Program-made: the position numbers and the translations under genes
Notes under the pieces: generated by a model
Database searches by the model: none
The model's input: only the letters and a program-made list of their open reading frames with translations
Told to the model about the DNA's origin: nothing
Assembly (NCBI RefSeq): GCF_052048135.1
Contig: NZ_JBNAIM010000002.1
Location: 372,001-436,000 of the forward strand
From: Pelagibacter sp052048135
GTDB taxonomy: Bacteria; Pseudomonadota; Alphaproteobacteria; Pelagibacterales; Pelagibacteraceae
Length of the DNA: 64,000 bases
Direction: 5' to 3'
Part shown: piece by piece, positions 9,693 to 17,511 of the stretch
Position numbering within the stretch: the first letter of the stretch is position 1
Layout of the letters: the number at the start of each line of letters is the position of its first letter

Positions 9693-10521
9693 TTTCTAAT
9701 TTAAAATCTATAGCAGGAGCGCTATGAGTAATGCTTCCAACAGAAATTCTATTTACTCCAGTTGCAGCAACTGATCTTATTTTTTTAAGATTAATATTTC
9801 CTGATGCCTCAGTTTCATAATATTTTTTTGCAAGCTTAACACCTGTTTTTAAATTTTTAATACTCATATTATCAAATAAAACTCGATTAAATTTCAGTCC
9901 TATAATTTCTTTAAGCTGTTTGATATTATCAACTTCAACAGTAATTTTTTTACCTTTATTATTTTTAATTGCTGATAAAACAAGATTTCTAATATTGGAG
10001 CTAGCAATATGATTATCTTTGATTAAAAATTCATCACTCAAATTAAATCTGTGATTAGTGCCACCACCTAATTTAACTGCATATTTTTGAATGACCCTAT
10101 AATTTGGAATAGTTTTTCTAGTGCAACAAATTTTACATTTTTTCCCCGCAAGTTTTACAAAGTTATTTGTTTTAGTAGCTATACCCGAAATATGAGATAA
10201 GAAATTTAAGGCGACTCTCTCAGCAATTAAAAGCGAGTTTGCCCTACCTTTTATTGTTGCTACCAAAGAATTCTTTTTTACTAAAGATCCGTCTTTTTTT
10301 TTAATTAAAAATTTGACTTTATCATCAACTTGAACAAAGGCTTGTTTTGCAAACAATAAACCTGCAATAACAGCTTTTTGATTACAAACTAATTTTGCTG
10401 TGATAATTTTATTTTCTTTTAATAAATTTGAGGTTATATCTCCAGAAGGGTAAAGGTCTTCTGTGAGAGCAAGTTTAACTCGATCTTTGATAAAATTTTT
10501 ACTTAATTTAATTTGAGACAC
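9685..10521 (-). CDS. nadC: Nicotinate-nucleotide pyrophosphorylase (carboxylating)
   Basis: Converts quinolinate and PRPP to nicotinate mononucleotide, the third step of de novo NAD synthesis. The type II phosphoribosyltransferase core is recognisable: ALTEDLYPSGDITS at the N-terminus, AERVALNFLSHISGIATKT, TRKTIPNYRVIQKYAVKLGGG with the substrate-binding Arg/Lys residues, HRFNLSDEFLIKDNHI, then VEVDN and a C-terminal GVNRISVGSITHSAPAIDF. Length of 278 is typical. It sits 6 bases downstream of nadA in the same direction, so the two form one unit. No nadB (L-aspartate oxidase) lies in the cluster. Confidence 0.96.
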   Translation of the reverse strand: MSQIKLSKNFIKDRVKLALTEDLYPSGDITSNLLKENKIITAKLVCNQKAVIAGLLFAKQAFVQVDDKVKFLIKKKDGSLVKKNSLVATIKGRANSLLIAERVALNFLSHISGIATKTNNFVKLAGKKCKICCTRKTIPNYRVIQKYAVKLGGGTNHRFNLSDEFLIKDNHIASSNIRNLVLSAIKNNKGKKITVEVDNIKQLKEIIGLKFNRVLFDNMSIKNLKTGVKLAKKYYETEASGNINLKKIRSVAATGVNRISVGSITHSAPAIDFKLEII

Positions 10522-10527
10522 AAAAAA

Positions 10528-11517
10528 CTATCTACCAATAGCTACCATTTTTTCCACTGACAATCTTGCTTTATTTATTGTCTCTTGATCCATAATGATT
10601 TCTCCTGTTTCATTTTCTAAACAATCAAGAATTTTCGGTAAAGTAATTTTTTTCATATGTGGGCACATATTACACGGCTTGATAAATTCAACATTTGGAT
10701 TTTCAATTTGAATATTATCACTCATAGAACATTCAGTAACCATCATAACTTTTTTTGGCTGATTATCTTTGACATATTTTATCATACCTGAAGTTGAACC
10801 AGCAAAGTCACTAGCTTTTATAACTTCTGGTGGACATTCAGGGTGAGCAATAATTTTTATTCCAGGATTATTTTTTCTTATATCATTTATTTCATTTTCA
10901 TTAAATTGATCATGAACTATGCAAATTCCTTTCCATGAAATAATTTCAACATCTGTTTGTGACGCAACATATTTCGCCAGATAATCATCAGGTAAGAAGA
11001 TTACTTTTTTTACACCTAAAGATTTTACAATTTTTACAGCGTTAGCCGAGGTACAACATACATCTGTCTCTGCTTTTACATCAGCAGACGTGTTAACATA
11101 TGAAACAACAGGAACCCCAGGATATTTTTCTTTTAACAATCTTACATCTTTACCTGTAATTGATGATGATAAAGAGCATCCTGCATCCATATCTGGCAAT
11201 AAAACTTTTTTATTTGGGCTCATCAATTTTGCAGTTTCAGCCATAAAATGAACTCCTGCCATTACAATAATATCAGCTGATGTTTTTGAAGCTTCAACTG
11301 CAAGTGCTAAAGAGTCAGCTGAAAAATCGGCGATACCATGATAGATTTCTGGCGTTTGGTAGTTGTGAGCAAGAATTACCGCATTTTTTTCTTTTTTAAG
11401 TTTATTAATTTTGTGAATGTATGGAGCGTGTACTGACCACTCAATCTCAGGCACAACCTTTGATATTTTTTGATAAATAGAGTCGGTAGCTTTTTTTACT
11501 TCTTGATTAAATTCCAT
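10528..11517 (-). CDS. nadA: Quinolinate synthase A
   Basis: Condenses iminoaspartate with dihydroxyacetone phosphate to quinolinate, using a [4Fe-4S] cluster. Three cluster cysteines are in place: DAGCSLS (near residue 115), VCCTSANA (near residue 202 region by fold order) or the following CPPEV, and CNMCPHM near the C-terminus. Dihydroxyacetone-phosphate binding elements AHNYQTPEI and AGVHFMAETAKLMSP are also clear. I placed the start at ATG 11517; an in-frame TTG at 11532 would add five residues. It is followed after 10 bases by nadC. A candidate promoter region is shared with the divergently transcribed tRNA-Leu. Which of the middle cysteines is the ligand needs an alignment. Confidence 0.95.
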   Translation of the reverse strand: MEFNQEVKKATDSIYQKISKVVPEIEWSVHAPYIHKINKLKKEKNAVILAHNYQTPEIYHGIADFSADSLALAVEASKTSADIIVMAGVHFMAETAKLMSPNKKVLLPDMDAGCSLSSSITGKDVRLLKEKYPGVPVVSYVNTSADVKAETDVCCTSANAVKIVKSLGVKKVIFLPDDYLAKYVASQTDVEIISWKGICIVHDQFNENEINDIRKNNPGIKIIAHPECPPEVIKASDFAGSTSGMIKYVKDNQPKKVMMVTECSMSDNIQIENPNVEFIKPCNMCPHMKKITLPKILDCLENETGEIIMDQETINKARLSVEKMVAIGR

Positions 11518-11533
11518 ATTAAAATTTATCAAT

Positions 11534-11562
11534 TTGAAACCTACTTGTCATTGATTTAATGT
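11534..11562 (+). promoter_or_regulatory. Candidate sigma-70 promoter for tRNA-Leu
   Basis: TTGAAA at 11534-11539 and TAATGT at 11557-11562 are separated by 17 bases. Initiation would fall about 5 bases before the first base of the mature tRNA, and a GGG-containing discriminator follows the -10, as is usual for stable RNA promoters. This is a pattern match only. Confidence 0.45.
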
Positions 11563-11573
11563 GGGTCATATTT

Positions 11574-11659
11574 GCGGCCATGCTGAAATTGGTAGACAGG
11601 CACGGTTGAGGGCCGTGTGGACCTAGTCCATGAGAGTTCGAGTCTCTCTGGCCGCACCA
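11574..11659 (+). tRNA. tRNA-Leu, anticodon GAG
   Basis: The acceptor stem GCGGCCA (11574-11580) pairs with TGGCCGC (11649-11655). It is followed by discriminator A and an encoded CCA (11657-11659). The anticodon stem CACGG/CCGTG flanks loop TTGAGGG with anticodon GAG at 11608-11610. A long class II variable arm (gtggacctagtccat region) and a TTCGAGTC T-loop are present, as expected for leucine. It reads CUC and, by wobble, CUU codons. The total of 86 nucleotides is normal. It lies between divergent nadA and the convergent ygfZ-like gene. Confidence 0.97.
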
Positions 11660-11664
11660 AAATA

Positions 11665-12552
11665 TTAAATTTTTAGCCATTCAGGTACAAAAATTTTAAT
11701 AGATCCATTTTTAGTTTTAAATATGAAATCTTTATTAAAATTCTCATTTGAATACTTAATTATTGCAAAAGGATATTCTTTATTAATTAAAACCTTGCCT
11801 ATTTCAACATCATTAAAAAATATTGTTTCATCTTCAGTTAGGTTTCCATCAATAATTTCAATTGGTAATAATCTTTTAGAAAGCTTATTTTTTAGTTTAA
11901 TTCTTGCAGTATTTTCTTGTCCAACATAACATCCCTTTTTAAAGTCAATTCCATTTAGCTCTTCGAAATTGCATTCAATACCAAATAATTTATTCTTTAG
12001 TTTGTTAAGATTTTTCGGAACAATTCCAAGTTTATGACTATGATGATAATAATTTTCAATTTTATCGTTTTTTAATCCAAGTTTTTTTAAAGATAAATAT
12101 AGTTTTTCTAAATTAATTATTAATCTAGCACCTAATTTTTTATTTCTTGGGTCTAATATTATGGGATCTTCTCTATATTTAAAAGTGAAACCTAAAATGT
12201 CTTTTGCACCTTCAATAGATAAATATTTATCAAATCCAAAACTAGCAACAACAAATTCATTACTCAAATTTAAAATTTCTACTTTTGACCTTATCTTATA
12301 CAAATTAAGTTGTTTAAATATATCTTCAGATTGAGACTTTTCGCAATCAATAAAATAACCTGACTTATGTTTTACAATTATAAATTCATATAAAAATTTT
12401 CCCTGGGGAGTTAGCAATGAGGCAAAACAACTTGAATTATCTGAGACTTTATTTATGTCGTTGCTAATTAAATTTTGTAAAAAATCTTTTGAATCCTCAC
12501 CATAAATATAAAGTATGGCTCTATCTTCTAATATATAGACGCTGTTATTCAT
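11665..12552 (-). CDS. ygfZ: YgfZ-family folate-binding protein (iron-sulfur cluster maintenance)
   Basis: GcvT-fold protein that uses tetrahydrofolate to help assemble or repair certain Fe-S enzymes. The family signature KGCYVGQEN is at residues 206-214, with the redox-active Cys at 208. ATG 12552 was chosen because the Met-Asn-Asn-Ser start matches the family N-terminus; a longer frame to 12615 would run into the divergent dihydroorotase start at 12596. The protein is 295 residues. It is distinguished from true GcvT (present at 48455) by this motif and by lower GcvT similarity. The 3' end stops 5 bases from the convergent tRNA-Leu gene. Confidence 0.9.
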   Translation of the reverse strand: MNNSVYILEDRAILYIYGEDSKDFLQNLISNDINKVSDNSSCFASLLTPQGKFLYEFIIVKHKSGYFIDCEKSQSEDIFKQLNLYKIRSKVEILNLSNEFVVASFGFDKYLSIEGAKDILGFTFKYREDPIILDPRNKKLGARLIINLEKLYLSLKKLGLKNDKIENYYHHSHKLGIVPKNLNKLKNKLFGIECNFEELNGIDFKKGCYVGQENTARIKLKNKLSKRLLPIEIIDGNLTEDETIFFNDVEIGKVLINKEYPFAIIKYSNENFNKDFIFKTKNGSIKIFVPEWLKI

Positions 12553-12595
12553 ATTTGATTGATACGTAAATTTAATATAATAACTTTTTTCATAA

Positions 12596-13903
12596 ATGTT
12601 AGATCTAATAATCAAAAATGGACAATGTTACATCAATGGTAGGTTAGAAAATAAGGACATTGCTGTAAAAGAAGGTAAGATATTTAAAATTGGAGAAATC
12701 TCTGAAGAAGCAAGAGAGGTTTATGATGCAAAAGAACTAATTGTTTTACCGGGATGTATAGATACACAAACACATTTTAGAGAACCTGGATCGACTGATA
12801 CAGAAGACCTTCATTCTGGAAGTAGAGCTGCAGTAGCGGGAGGTATTACTGCTGTTTTTGAAATGCCAAACACTAATCCTCCAACTTCAAATAAAAAAGA
12901 ATTTCAAAGAAAATTAGATCTTGCGAAAAATAGAATGTATTGCAATTACGCATTCTATTTTGGTGCTACGGCTGACAATGTCAATGAATTAGCAGAGCTT
13001 AAAAATTTAGAAGGTTGTTGTGGAATTAAACTTTTTGCTGGTTCTTCAACTGGTAATCTTTTAGTTGCTGAAGAAAAAGATATTGAAAAAGTATTTCAAA
13101 ATAGTTCTAAAGTAGTTGCGGTTCATTCTGAAGATGAAGAAATATTAAATAAAAATAAAAAGTTAATCAAAAAAGGAGATGTCCATTCACATCCAGTATG
13201 GAGAAGCGAGGAGTGTGCAATATCATCTACAAGAAGAATTGTTAAAATTGCTGAACGATATAAGAAAAAAGCTCATGTGCTTCACATAACAACAAAGCAA
13301 GAAATAGATTTTTTGTCTCAACATAAAGGAAATATTACTTTTGAAATTACCCCACAACATCTAACAATCTATGCACCAGATTGTTATGACAAACTAGGAA
13401 CATATGCTCAGATGAATCCACCATTAAGAGATAAATCTCATTATGATCGATTATGGTACGCAGTAAAAAATAATATAAATGATACAATTGGTTCAGACCA
13501 TGCACCCCATCTAAAAGTAAATAAAGATAAAGAATACCCAAACTCACCATCAGGTATGCCTGGTGTTCAAACTTTAATGCCAGTGATGTTGAACCATGTG
13601 AATGAAGGAAGGTTATCTCTTAACCAATTAATAAATCTTGTTTGTGAAAATCCAGTTAAAATTTTTGGTATTCAAAATAAAGGATTTATTAAAGAAGGTT
13701 ATGATGCAGATTTCACAATAGTGGATATGAATAAAAAAATTTTAATTAATAATGAAAATATAGAAAGCAAATGTGGTTGGTCTCCGTTTAATGGAAACGA
13801 ATTTAAAGGCACTCCAGTAGCGACAATCATTGCAGGAAAAACAAAGATGAAAGATGGTAAAATTCTTGGTGATCCTGAAGGAGCGCCACTAGTTTTTAAT
13901 TAA
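12596..13903 (+). CDS. pyrC: Dihydroorotase (class I amidohydrolase), Gln variant at metal motif
   Basis: Cyclises carbamoyl-aspartate to dihydroorotate in pyrimidine synthesis. Amidohydrolase landmarks: CIDTQTHFREPG at residues 54-65, GIKLFAGSSTG with candidate carbamylated Lys145, VHSEDE, VLHITT and the catalytic GSDHAPH. The usual first HxH metal motif reads Gln58-Thr-His60 instead of His-x-His. The rest resembles alphaproteobacterial dihydroorotases, where I believe this Gln form occurs. It could also be a related hydantoinase/allantoinase-type enzyme, but REPGSTDTEDL and the MNPPLR segment favour dihydroorotase. Length is 435. The start is 43 bases from the divergent ygfZ start. Confidence 0.87.
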   Translation: MLDLIIKNGQCYINGRLENKDIAVKEGKIFKIGEISEEAREVYDAKELIVLPGCIDTQTHFREPGSTDTEDLHSGSRAAVAGGITAVFEMPNTNPPTSNKKEFQRKLDLAKNRMYCNYAFYFGATADNVNELAELKNLEGCCGIKLFAGSSTGNLLVAEEKDIEKVFQNSSKVVAVHSEDEEILNKNKKLIKKGDVHSHPVWRSEECAISSTRRIVKIAERYKKKAHVLHITTKQEIDFLSQHKGNITFEITPQHLTIYAPDCYDKLGTYAQMNPPLRDKSHYDRLWYAVKNNINDTIGSDHAPHLKVNKDKEYPNSPSGMPGVQTLMPVMLNHVNEGRLSLNQLINLVCENPVKIFGIQNKGFIKEGYDADFTIVDMNKKILINNENIESKCGWSPFNGNEFKGTPVATIIAGKTKMKDGKILGDPEGAPLVFN

Positions 13904-14228
13904 TTTTTCCAGCAAAACTATTAACAAGTACCACGCCAATAACAATAAGGAATAATCCTGCAATGGCCTGCCAAGCTAAAGTTTGTTTAAAAAAGAAATA
14001 CCCAAGAATTGCTATTGTAAAAACACCTAATCCGCTCCAAGTGGCATACACAATTGCAATAGGAAGTTTATCCATGACAAATGTCATTAAATAGAAAGAC
14101 ACGAGATAAAATATTGTAAGACAAACTGTTGGAATAATCTTGGTAAAATTTTGTGAAACTGGCAACAACATTGTTCCAGCAACCTCACAAAATATAGCAA
14201 TAAGTAAAAAGGAATATGTTTTAACCAT
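13896..14228 (-). CDS. Small multidrug resistance (SMR) family transporter
   Basis: Four-helix inner membrane protein of 110 residues in the EmrE/SugE class. The essential membrane Glu is Glu15 in the first helix (LIAIFCEVAGTMLLP). Helix 3 contains AIVYATWSGLGVFTIAILGYFFFK, including the W-S/A-G-x-G motif of the family. Helix 4 ends VIGVVLVNSF. Substrates may be quaternary amines, guanidinium or polyamines; the sequence cannot decide. Its start overlaps the end of the propionyl-CoA synthetase gene by 8 bases, implying co-transcription. The 3' end overlaps pyrC by 8 bases in convergent orientation. Confidence 0.9.
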   Translation of the reverse strand: MVKTYSFLLIAIFCEVAGTMLLPVSQNFTKIIPTVCLTIFYLVSFYLMTFVMDKLPIAIVYATWSGLGVFTIAILGYFFFKQTLAWQAIAGLFLIVIGVVLVNSFAGKIN

Positions 14229-16122
14229 TATTTAGTATTTTGTTATCAATTAGGTCTTGTTTGATTTCATCAAGAATAGCAGGATCGTCAATAGTTGGAG
14301 GCATTTTATATTCAACATTATCAGCAATTTTTCTAATAGTTCCTCTAAGAATTTTTCCTGATCTTGTTTTCGGAAGTCGTTTTATTACTATTGCAACCTT
14401 AAAAGCAGCTACGGGACCTATTTTGTCTCTAACCATTTTAATACATTCTTTTGAAATTGTTTCGTTATCTTTATCTACGCCAGCTTTTAAAACAATTAAT
14501 CCGATAGGTAATTGACCTTTTAATTTATCAGCAATTCCTAGCACTGCACATTCTGCAACAGATTGGTGTTCAGATAACACTTCTTCAATTGCGCCGGTAG
14601 ACAATCTATGACCTGCAACATTTATAATGTCATCAGTTCTAGACATAATCCAAATGTAACCATCTTCATCAATATGACCCGCATCATAGGTTTGATAATA
14701 GCCTTCATAATTTGACATATAATTTTCTTTATATCTTTGATCTGCATTCCATAGAGTCGGAAAAGTTCCAGGAGGCAAAGGTAGTTTAACAACTATATCT
14801 CCCATTTCATTTGGTTTTGCTAATTTTTGATCAGATTTAATAATTTTTACATCATAACCAGGCACTGCTTTACAAGCTGAACCATATTTTGTTTTCATCA
14901 TTTCAATACCAGTACAATTTGAACTAATTGCCCAACTTGTTTCTGTTTGCCACCAGTGGTCAATTACTGGAACTTTTAATAAATTCTCTGCCCACTTGAT
15001 TGTGTCTGGATCAGCTCGTTCCCCTGCAAGAAATAAACTTTCAAATTTACTCAAATCATATTTTGAGAAAAACTTGCCCTCAGGATCTTCCTTTTTAATT
15101 GCTCTAAAGGCTGTTGGTGCAGTGAACAAAGATTTAACTTTATAATCTGAAATGATTTTCCAGAAAGCTCCTGCATCAGGTGTACCCACAGGCTTACCTT
15201 CAAATAGTACAGTGGTACATCCTTTAAATAATGGAGCGTAAACTATGTAAGAGTGTCCAACAATCCAGCCAATATCACTCGCTGACCACCAAATATCATC
15301 TTCATCAATATTATAAATATTTTTCATCGTCCATTTTAAAGCAACGATATGACCCCCAATATCTCTTACAATACCTTTTGGTGTTCCTGTAGTACCTGAT
15401 GTGTAAAGTATGTAAGCAAATTCATTTGAATTCATTTCAACACAATCAACATCTTTAGCATCGGCATGAGCTTCATCCCAACTTATCTCCATTGGTGCAT
15501 TTAATTTAACTTCATGACCTTTTCTTTGGAATAAGATCATTTTGTTAATCTTATGATTGGCTTGTTTTATTGCTTCATCTACAAGTGGTTTGTATTCAAC
15601 AGTTCTTCCAGGTTCAAAACCACATGAAGCTGTTACTAAAAGTTTAGCTTTGCTGTCATCAATTCTACTTGCAAGTTCGTTAGAAGCAAATCCACCAAAT
15701 ACAACTGAGTGTATTGCTCCAACTCTTGCGCATGCAAGCATAGCAATTACAGCTTCTGGTATCATTGGCATGTAAATTATAACTCGATCACCTTTATTGA
15801 CACCTTGGTTTTTAAGTGCGCCTGCAAATTTTGATACTTTTGATCTTAATTCTTCATAGGTAAATTTATTTTTGTTTCCCGTAATAGGACTATCGTAAAT
15901 TAAAGCAGTTTTATTTCCTTTTCCCTGATCAATATGGATATCTAATGCATTGTAGCAAGTATTTGTCACTCCATCTTCGTACCATTTGTAGAAAGGAGGG
16001 TTAGACTTGTTTAAAATTTTAGTCGGTTTTTTAAACCAAAAGATATCGTTCGAAGCTTCTTGCCAGAATTTTTCAGGATTATTTATAGACTCTTGATAAA
16101 TTTTGTTGAATTTTTCAGACAT
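14221..16122 (-). CDS. prpE: Propionyl-CoA synthetase (acetyl-CoA synthetase-like)
   Basis: AMP-forming acyl-CoA ligase of 633 residues. The adenylation P-loop is YTSGTTGTPKGIVRD, followed by the PrpE-like GGHIVALKWTM. DHWWQTETSW holds the A5 motif. The C-terminal lid contains RTDDIINVAGHRLSTG, and the acetylatable catalytic Lys lies in PKTRSGKILRGTIRKIAD. The N-terminus (NPEKFWQEAS...FYKWYEDGVTNTCYNALD) and VVFGGFASNELASRIDD fit PrpE better than AcsA. It activates propionate (possibly acetate) for central metabolism. No methylcitrate or methylmalonyl genes are adjacent. The 215-base region upstream separates it from divergent proteorhodopsin. Confidence 0.9.
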   Translation of the reverse strand: MSEKFNKIYQESINNPEKFWQEASNDIFWFKKPTKILNKSNPPFYKWYEDGVTNTCYNALDIHIDQGKGNKTALIYDSPITGNKNKFTYEELRSKVSKFAGALKNQGVNKGDRVIIYMPMIPEAVIAMLACARVGAIHSVVFGGFASNELASRIDDSKAKLLVTASCGFEPGRTVEYKPLVDEAIKQANHKINKMILFQRKGHEVKLNAPMEISWDEAHADAKDVDCVEMNSNEFAYILYTSGTTGTPKGIVRDIGGHIVALKWTMKNIYNIDEDDIWWSASDIGWIVGHSYIVYAPLFKGCTTVLFEGKPVGTPDAGAFWKIISDYKVKSLFTAPTAFRAIKKEDPEGKFFSKYDLSKFESLFLAGERADPDTIKWAENLLKVPVIDHWWQTETSWAISSNCTGIEMMKTKYGSACKAVPGYDVKIIKSDQKLAKPNEMGDIVVKLPLPPGTFPTLWNADQRYKENYMSNYEGYYQTYDAGHIDEDGYIWIMSRTDDIINVAGHRLSTGAIEEVLSEHQSVAECAVLGIADKLKGQLPIGLIVLKAGVDKDNETISKECIKMVRDKIGPVAAFKVAIVIKRLPKTRSGKILRGTIRKIADNVEYKMPPTIDDPAILDEIKQDLIDNKILNNG

Positions 16123-16337
16123 AAAAATTTGATTCGATATTCATTATTTATCAGGTTTTTAAATTAAAAATTGTATTTAATTTTAAAAAGTCAGTAAAAT
16201 CAATGCAAATTAATGATAATTAAGTCTTCAATAAACTGATTTAATTTGATACTTAACGCACAACTTTGGCTTAGGGAAACTTAAGCCTAGTTTATATAAA
16301 CTAAATAAATAAAAACTAACTAAAGAGGGAGTTTTTT
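16123..16337. promoter_or_regulatory. Divergent regulatory region, prpE / proteorhodopsin
   Basis: This is the longest non-coding stretch in the window (215 bases). It is very A+T-rich. It contains a 6-bp inverted repeat, GGCTTA (16268-16273) with TAAGCC (16282-16287), and immediately after it a perfect 16-base palindrome, tagtttatataaacta, at 16288-16303. A strong SD, GAGGGAG (16324-16330), lies 7 bases before the proteorhodopsin ATG. Promoters for both genes should lie here, but I could not assign a convincing -35/-10 pair. Confidence 0.6.
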
Positions 16338-17105
16338 ATGAAAAAACTTAAATTGTTTGCTCTTACAGTTGTTGCCCTAATGGGTGTAACTGGTGCAGCA
16401 AATGCAGAAACTGTCCTTTTAGCTTCTGATGACTTTGTTGGAATTTCATTCTGGCTAGTATCAATGGCTTGTTTAGCAGCAACTGTATTCTTTTTCTTAG
16501 AAAGAAGTTCAGTTCCAGCTGGATGGAGAGTTTCAATGACTGTTGCTGGTCTAGTAACTGGTATTGCATTCGTACACTACGTATATATGAGAGAAGTATG
16601 GATCATGACTGGCGACTCACCAACAGTTTACAGATATATTGACTGGTTAATTACGGTTCCATTACTAATGTTAGAATTCTATTTTGTTCTAGCAGCAGTA
16701 AACAAAGCAGACTCTGGAATTTTCTGGAGACTGATGATCGGAACATTAGTAATGCTAGTAGGTGGATACTTAGGAGAAGCTGGATACATCAATGCTACAC
16801 TTGGTTTCGTAATCGGTATGGCTGGATGGATCTACATTCTTTATGAAGTATTCTCTGGTGAAGCAGGTAAAAAAGCTGCTAAGAGTGGAAACAAAGCTCT
16901 TGTTACTGCTTTTGGTGCGATGAGAATGATCGTTACTGTAGGTTGGGCTATCTACCCATTAGGTTACATTTTTGGTTACCTAACAGGTGGTGTAGACGCA
17001 AATACACTTAACGTGATTTACAACGCAGCTGACTTCTTGAACAAGATCGCTTTCGGTCTAATCATTTGGGCAGCAGCTATGCAACAACCTGGTAGAGCTA
17101 GATAA
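16338..17105 (+). CDS. Proteorhodopsin, green-absorbing type, light-driven proton pump
   Basis: Seven-helix retinal protein with a cleavable N-terminal signal peptide (ends about ANA-ET). Numbering is shifted by exactly five from the classic green proteorhodopsin: His80 (partner of the acceptor), Asp102 (proton acceptor), Leu110 (spectral tuning, Leu means green), Glu113 (proton donor) and Lys236 (retinal Schiff base, DFLNKIAFG). All pump residues are intact, so outward proton pumping is expected. Length of 255 is normal. Codon choice has fewer A/T runs and more C-ending codons than neighbouring genes, consistent with very high expression. A strong SD precedes it and a strong terminator follows. 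No carotenoid or blh genes are in the window, so retinal synthesis must be encoded elsewhere. Confidence 0.98.
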   Translation: MKKLKLFALTVVALMGVTGAANAETVLLASDDFVGISFWLVSMACLAATVFFFLERSSVPAGWRVSMTVAGLVTGIAFVHYVYMREVWIMTGDSPTVYRYIDWLITVPLLMLEFYFVLAAVNKADSGIFWRLMIGTLVMLVGGYLGEAGYINATLGFVIGMAGWIYILYEVFSGEAGKKAAKSGNKALVTAFGAMRMIVTVGWAIYPLGYIFGYLTGGVDANTLNVIYNAADFLNKIAFGLIIWAAAMQQPGRAR

Positions 17106-17130
17106 TTAGTTTTACTTAATTAAAGACTTT

Positions 17131-17173
17131 AATAGGGCGAGTATGTTTTTGCATACTTGCCCTATTTTTTTTT
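17131..17173 (+). terminator. Rho-independent terminator after proteorhodopsin
   Basis: A 13-14 bp stem, TAGGGCGAGTATG pairing with CATACTTGCCCTA (one G-T wobble), with a five-T loop, is followed by a run of nine Ts. This is the strongest terminator in the window. It should limit read-through from proteorhodopsin into the ferredoxin gene. Confidence 0.92.
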
Positions 17174-17190
17174 AAGCTTATATATAATTT

Positions 17191-17511
17191 ATGGCCAAGA
17201 TTACTTACATCACACATGATAAAAAAAGCCATACTGTAGAAGTTCAAAACGGCTTAACAGTTATGGAGGGAGCAGTTCAAAACGATATTTCAGGAATTGA
17301 TGCTGATTGTGGTGGGGGCATGGCTTGTGCGACTTGCCATGTTTATGTCAAAGAAGAATGGTTAAATAAACTTCCAACAAAAGAAGATGGTGAAGAAGAT
17401 ATGTTGGACATGGCCTTTGAACCAAAAAAAAATAGTAGACTTAGTTGTCAACTTACTGTTTCAGACGAATTAGATGGTCTTGTAGTAGATATTCCATCAA
17501 AGCAAAGTTAA
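17191..17511 (+). CDS. [2Fe-2S] ferredoxin
   Basis: Small electron carrier of the adrenodoxin/Isc-Fdx type, 106 residues. The four cluster ligands are Cys40, Cys46, Cys49 (CGGGMACATC) and Cys86 (LSCQLTV). The MLDMAFEPKKNSRLSC segment is typical of the vertebrate-type family. It begins 17 bases after the proteorhodopsin terminator T-run. Its stop codon directly abuts the FNR ATG, so the two form an electron-transfer pair in one transcript. Likely roles are Fe-S assembly or supply of low-potential electrons. Position behind proteorhodopsin suggests a link to the light-grown redox state, but that is inference. Confidence 0.94.
   Translation: MAKITYITHDKKSHTVEVQNGLTVMEGAVQNDISGIDADCGGGMACATCHVYVKEEWLNKLPTKEDGEEDMLDMAFEPKKNSRLSCQLTVSDELDGLVVDIPSKQS

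Noticed and set aside
12553..12615. Extended N-terminus of the YgfZ protein to 12615
   Set aside because: It would overlap the divergent pyrC start and add residues not seen in the family; ATG 12552 fits the YgfZ N-terminus.
16363..16569. Minus-strand open frame inside the proteorhodopsin gene
   Set aside because: Leu/Gln-rich translation typical of antisense to membrane-protein codons; the plus-strand protein is intact and certain.
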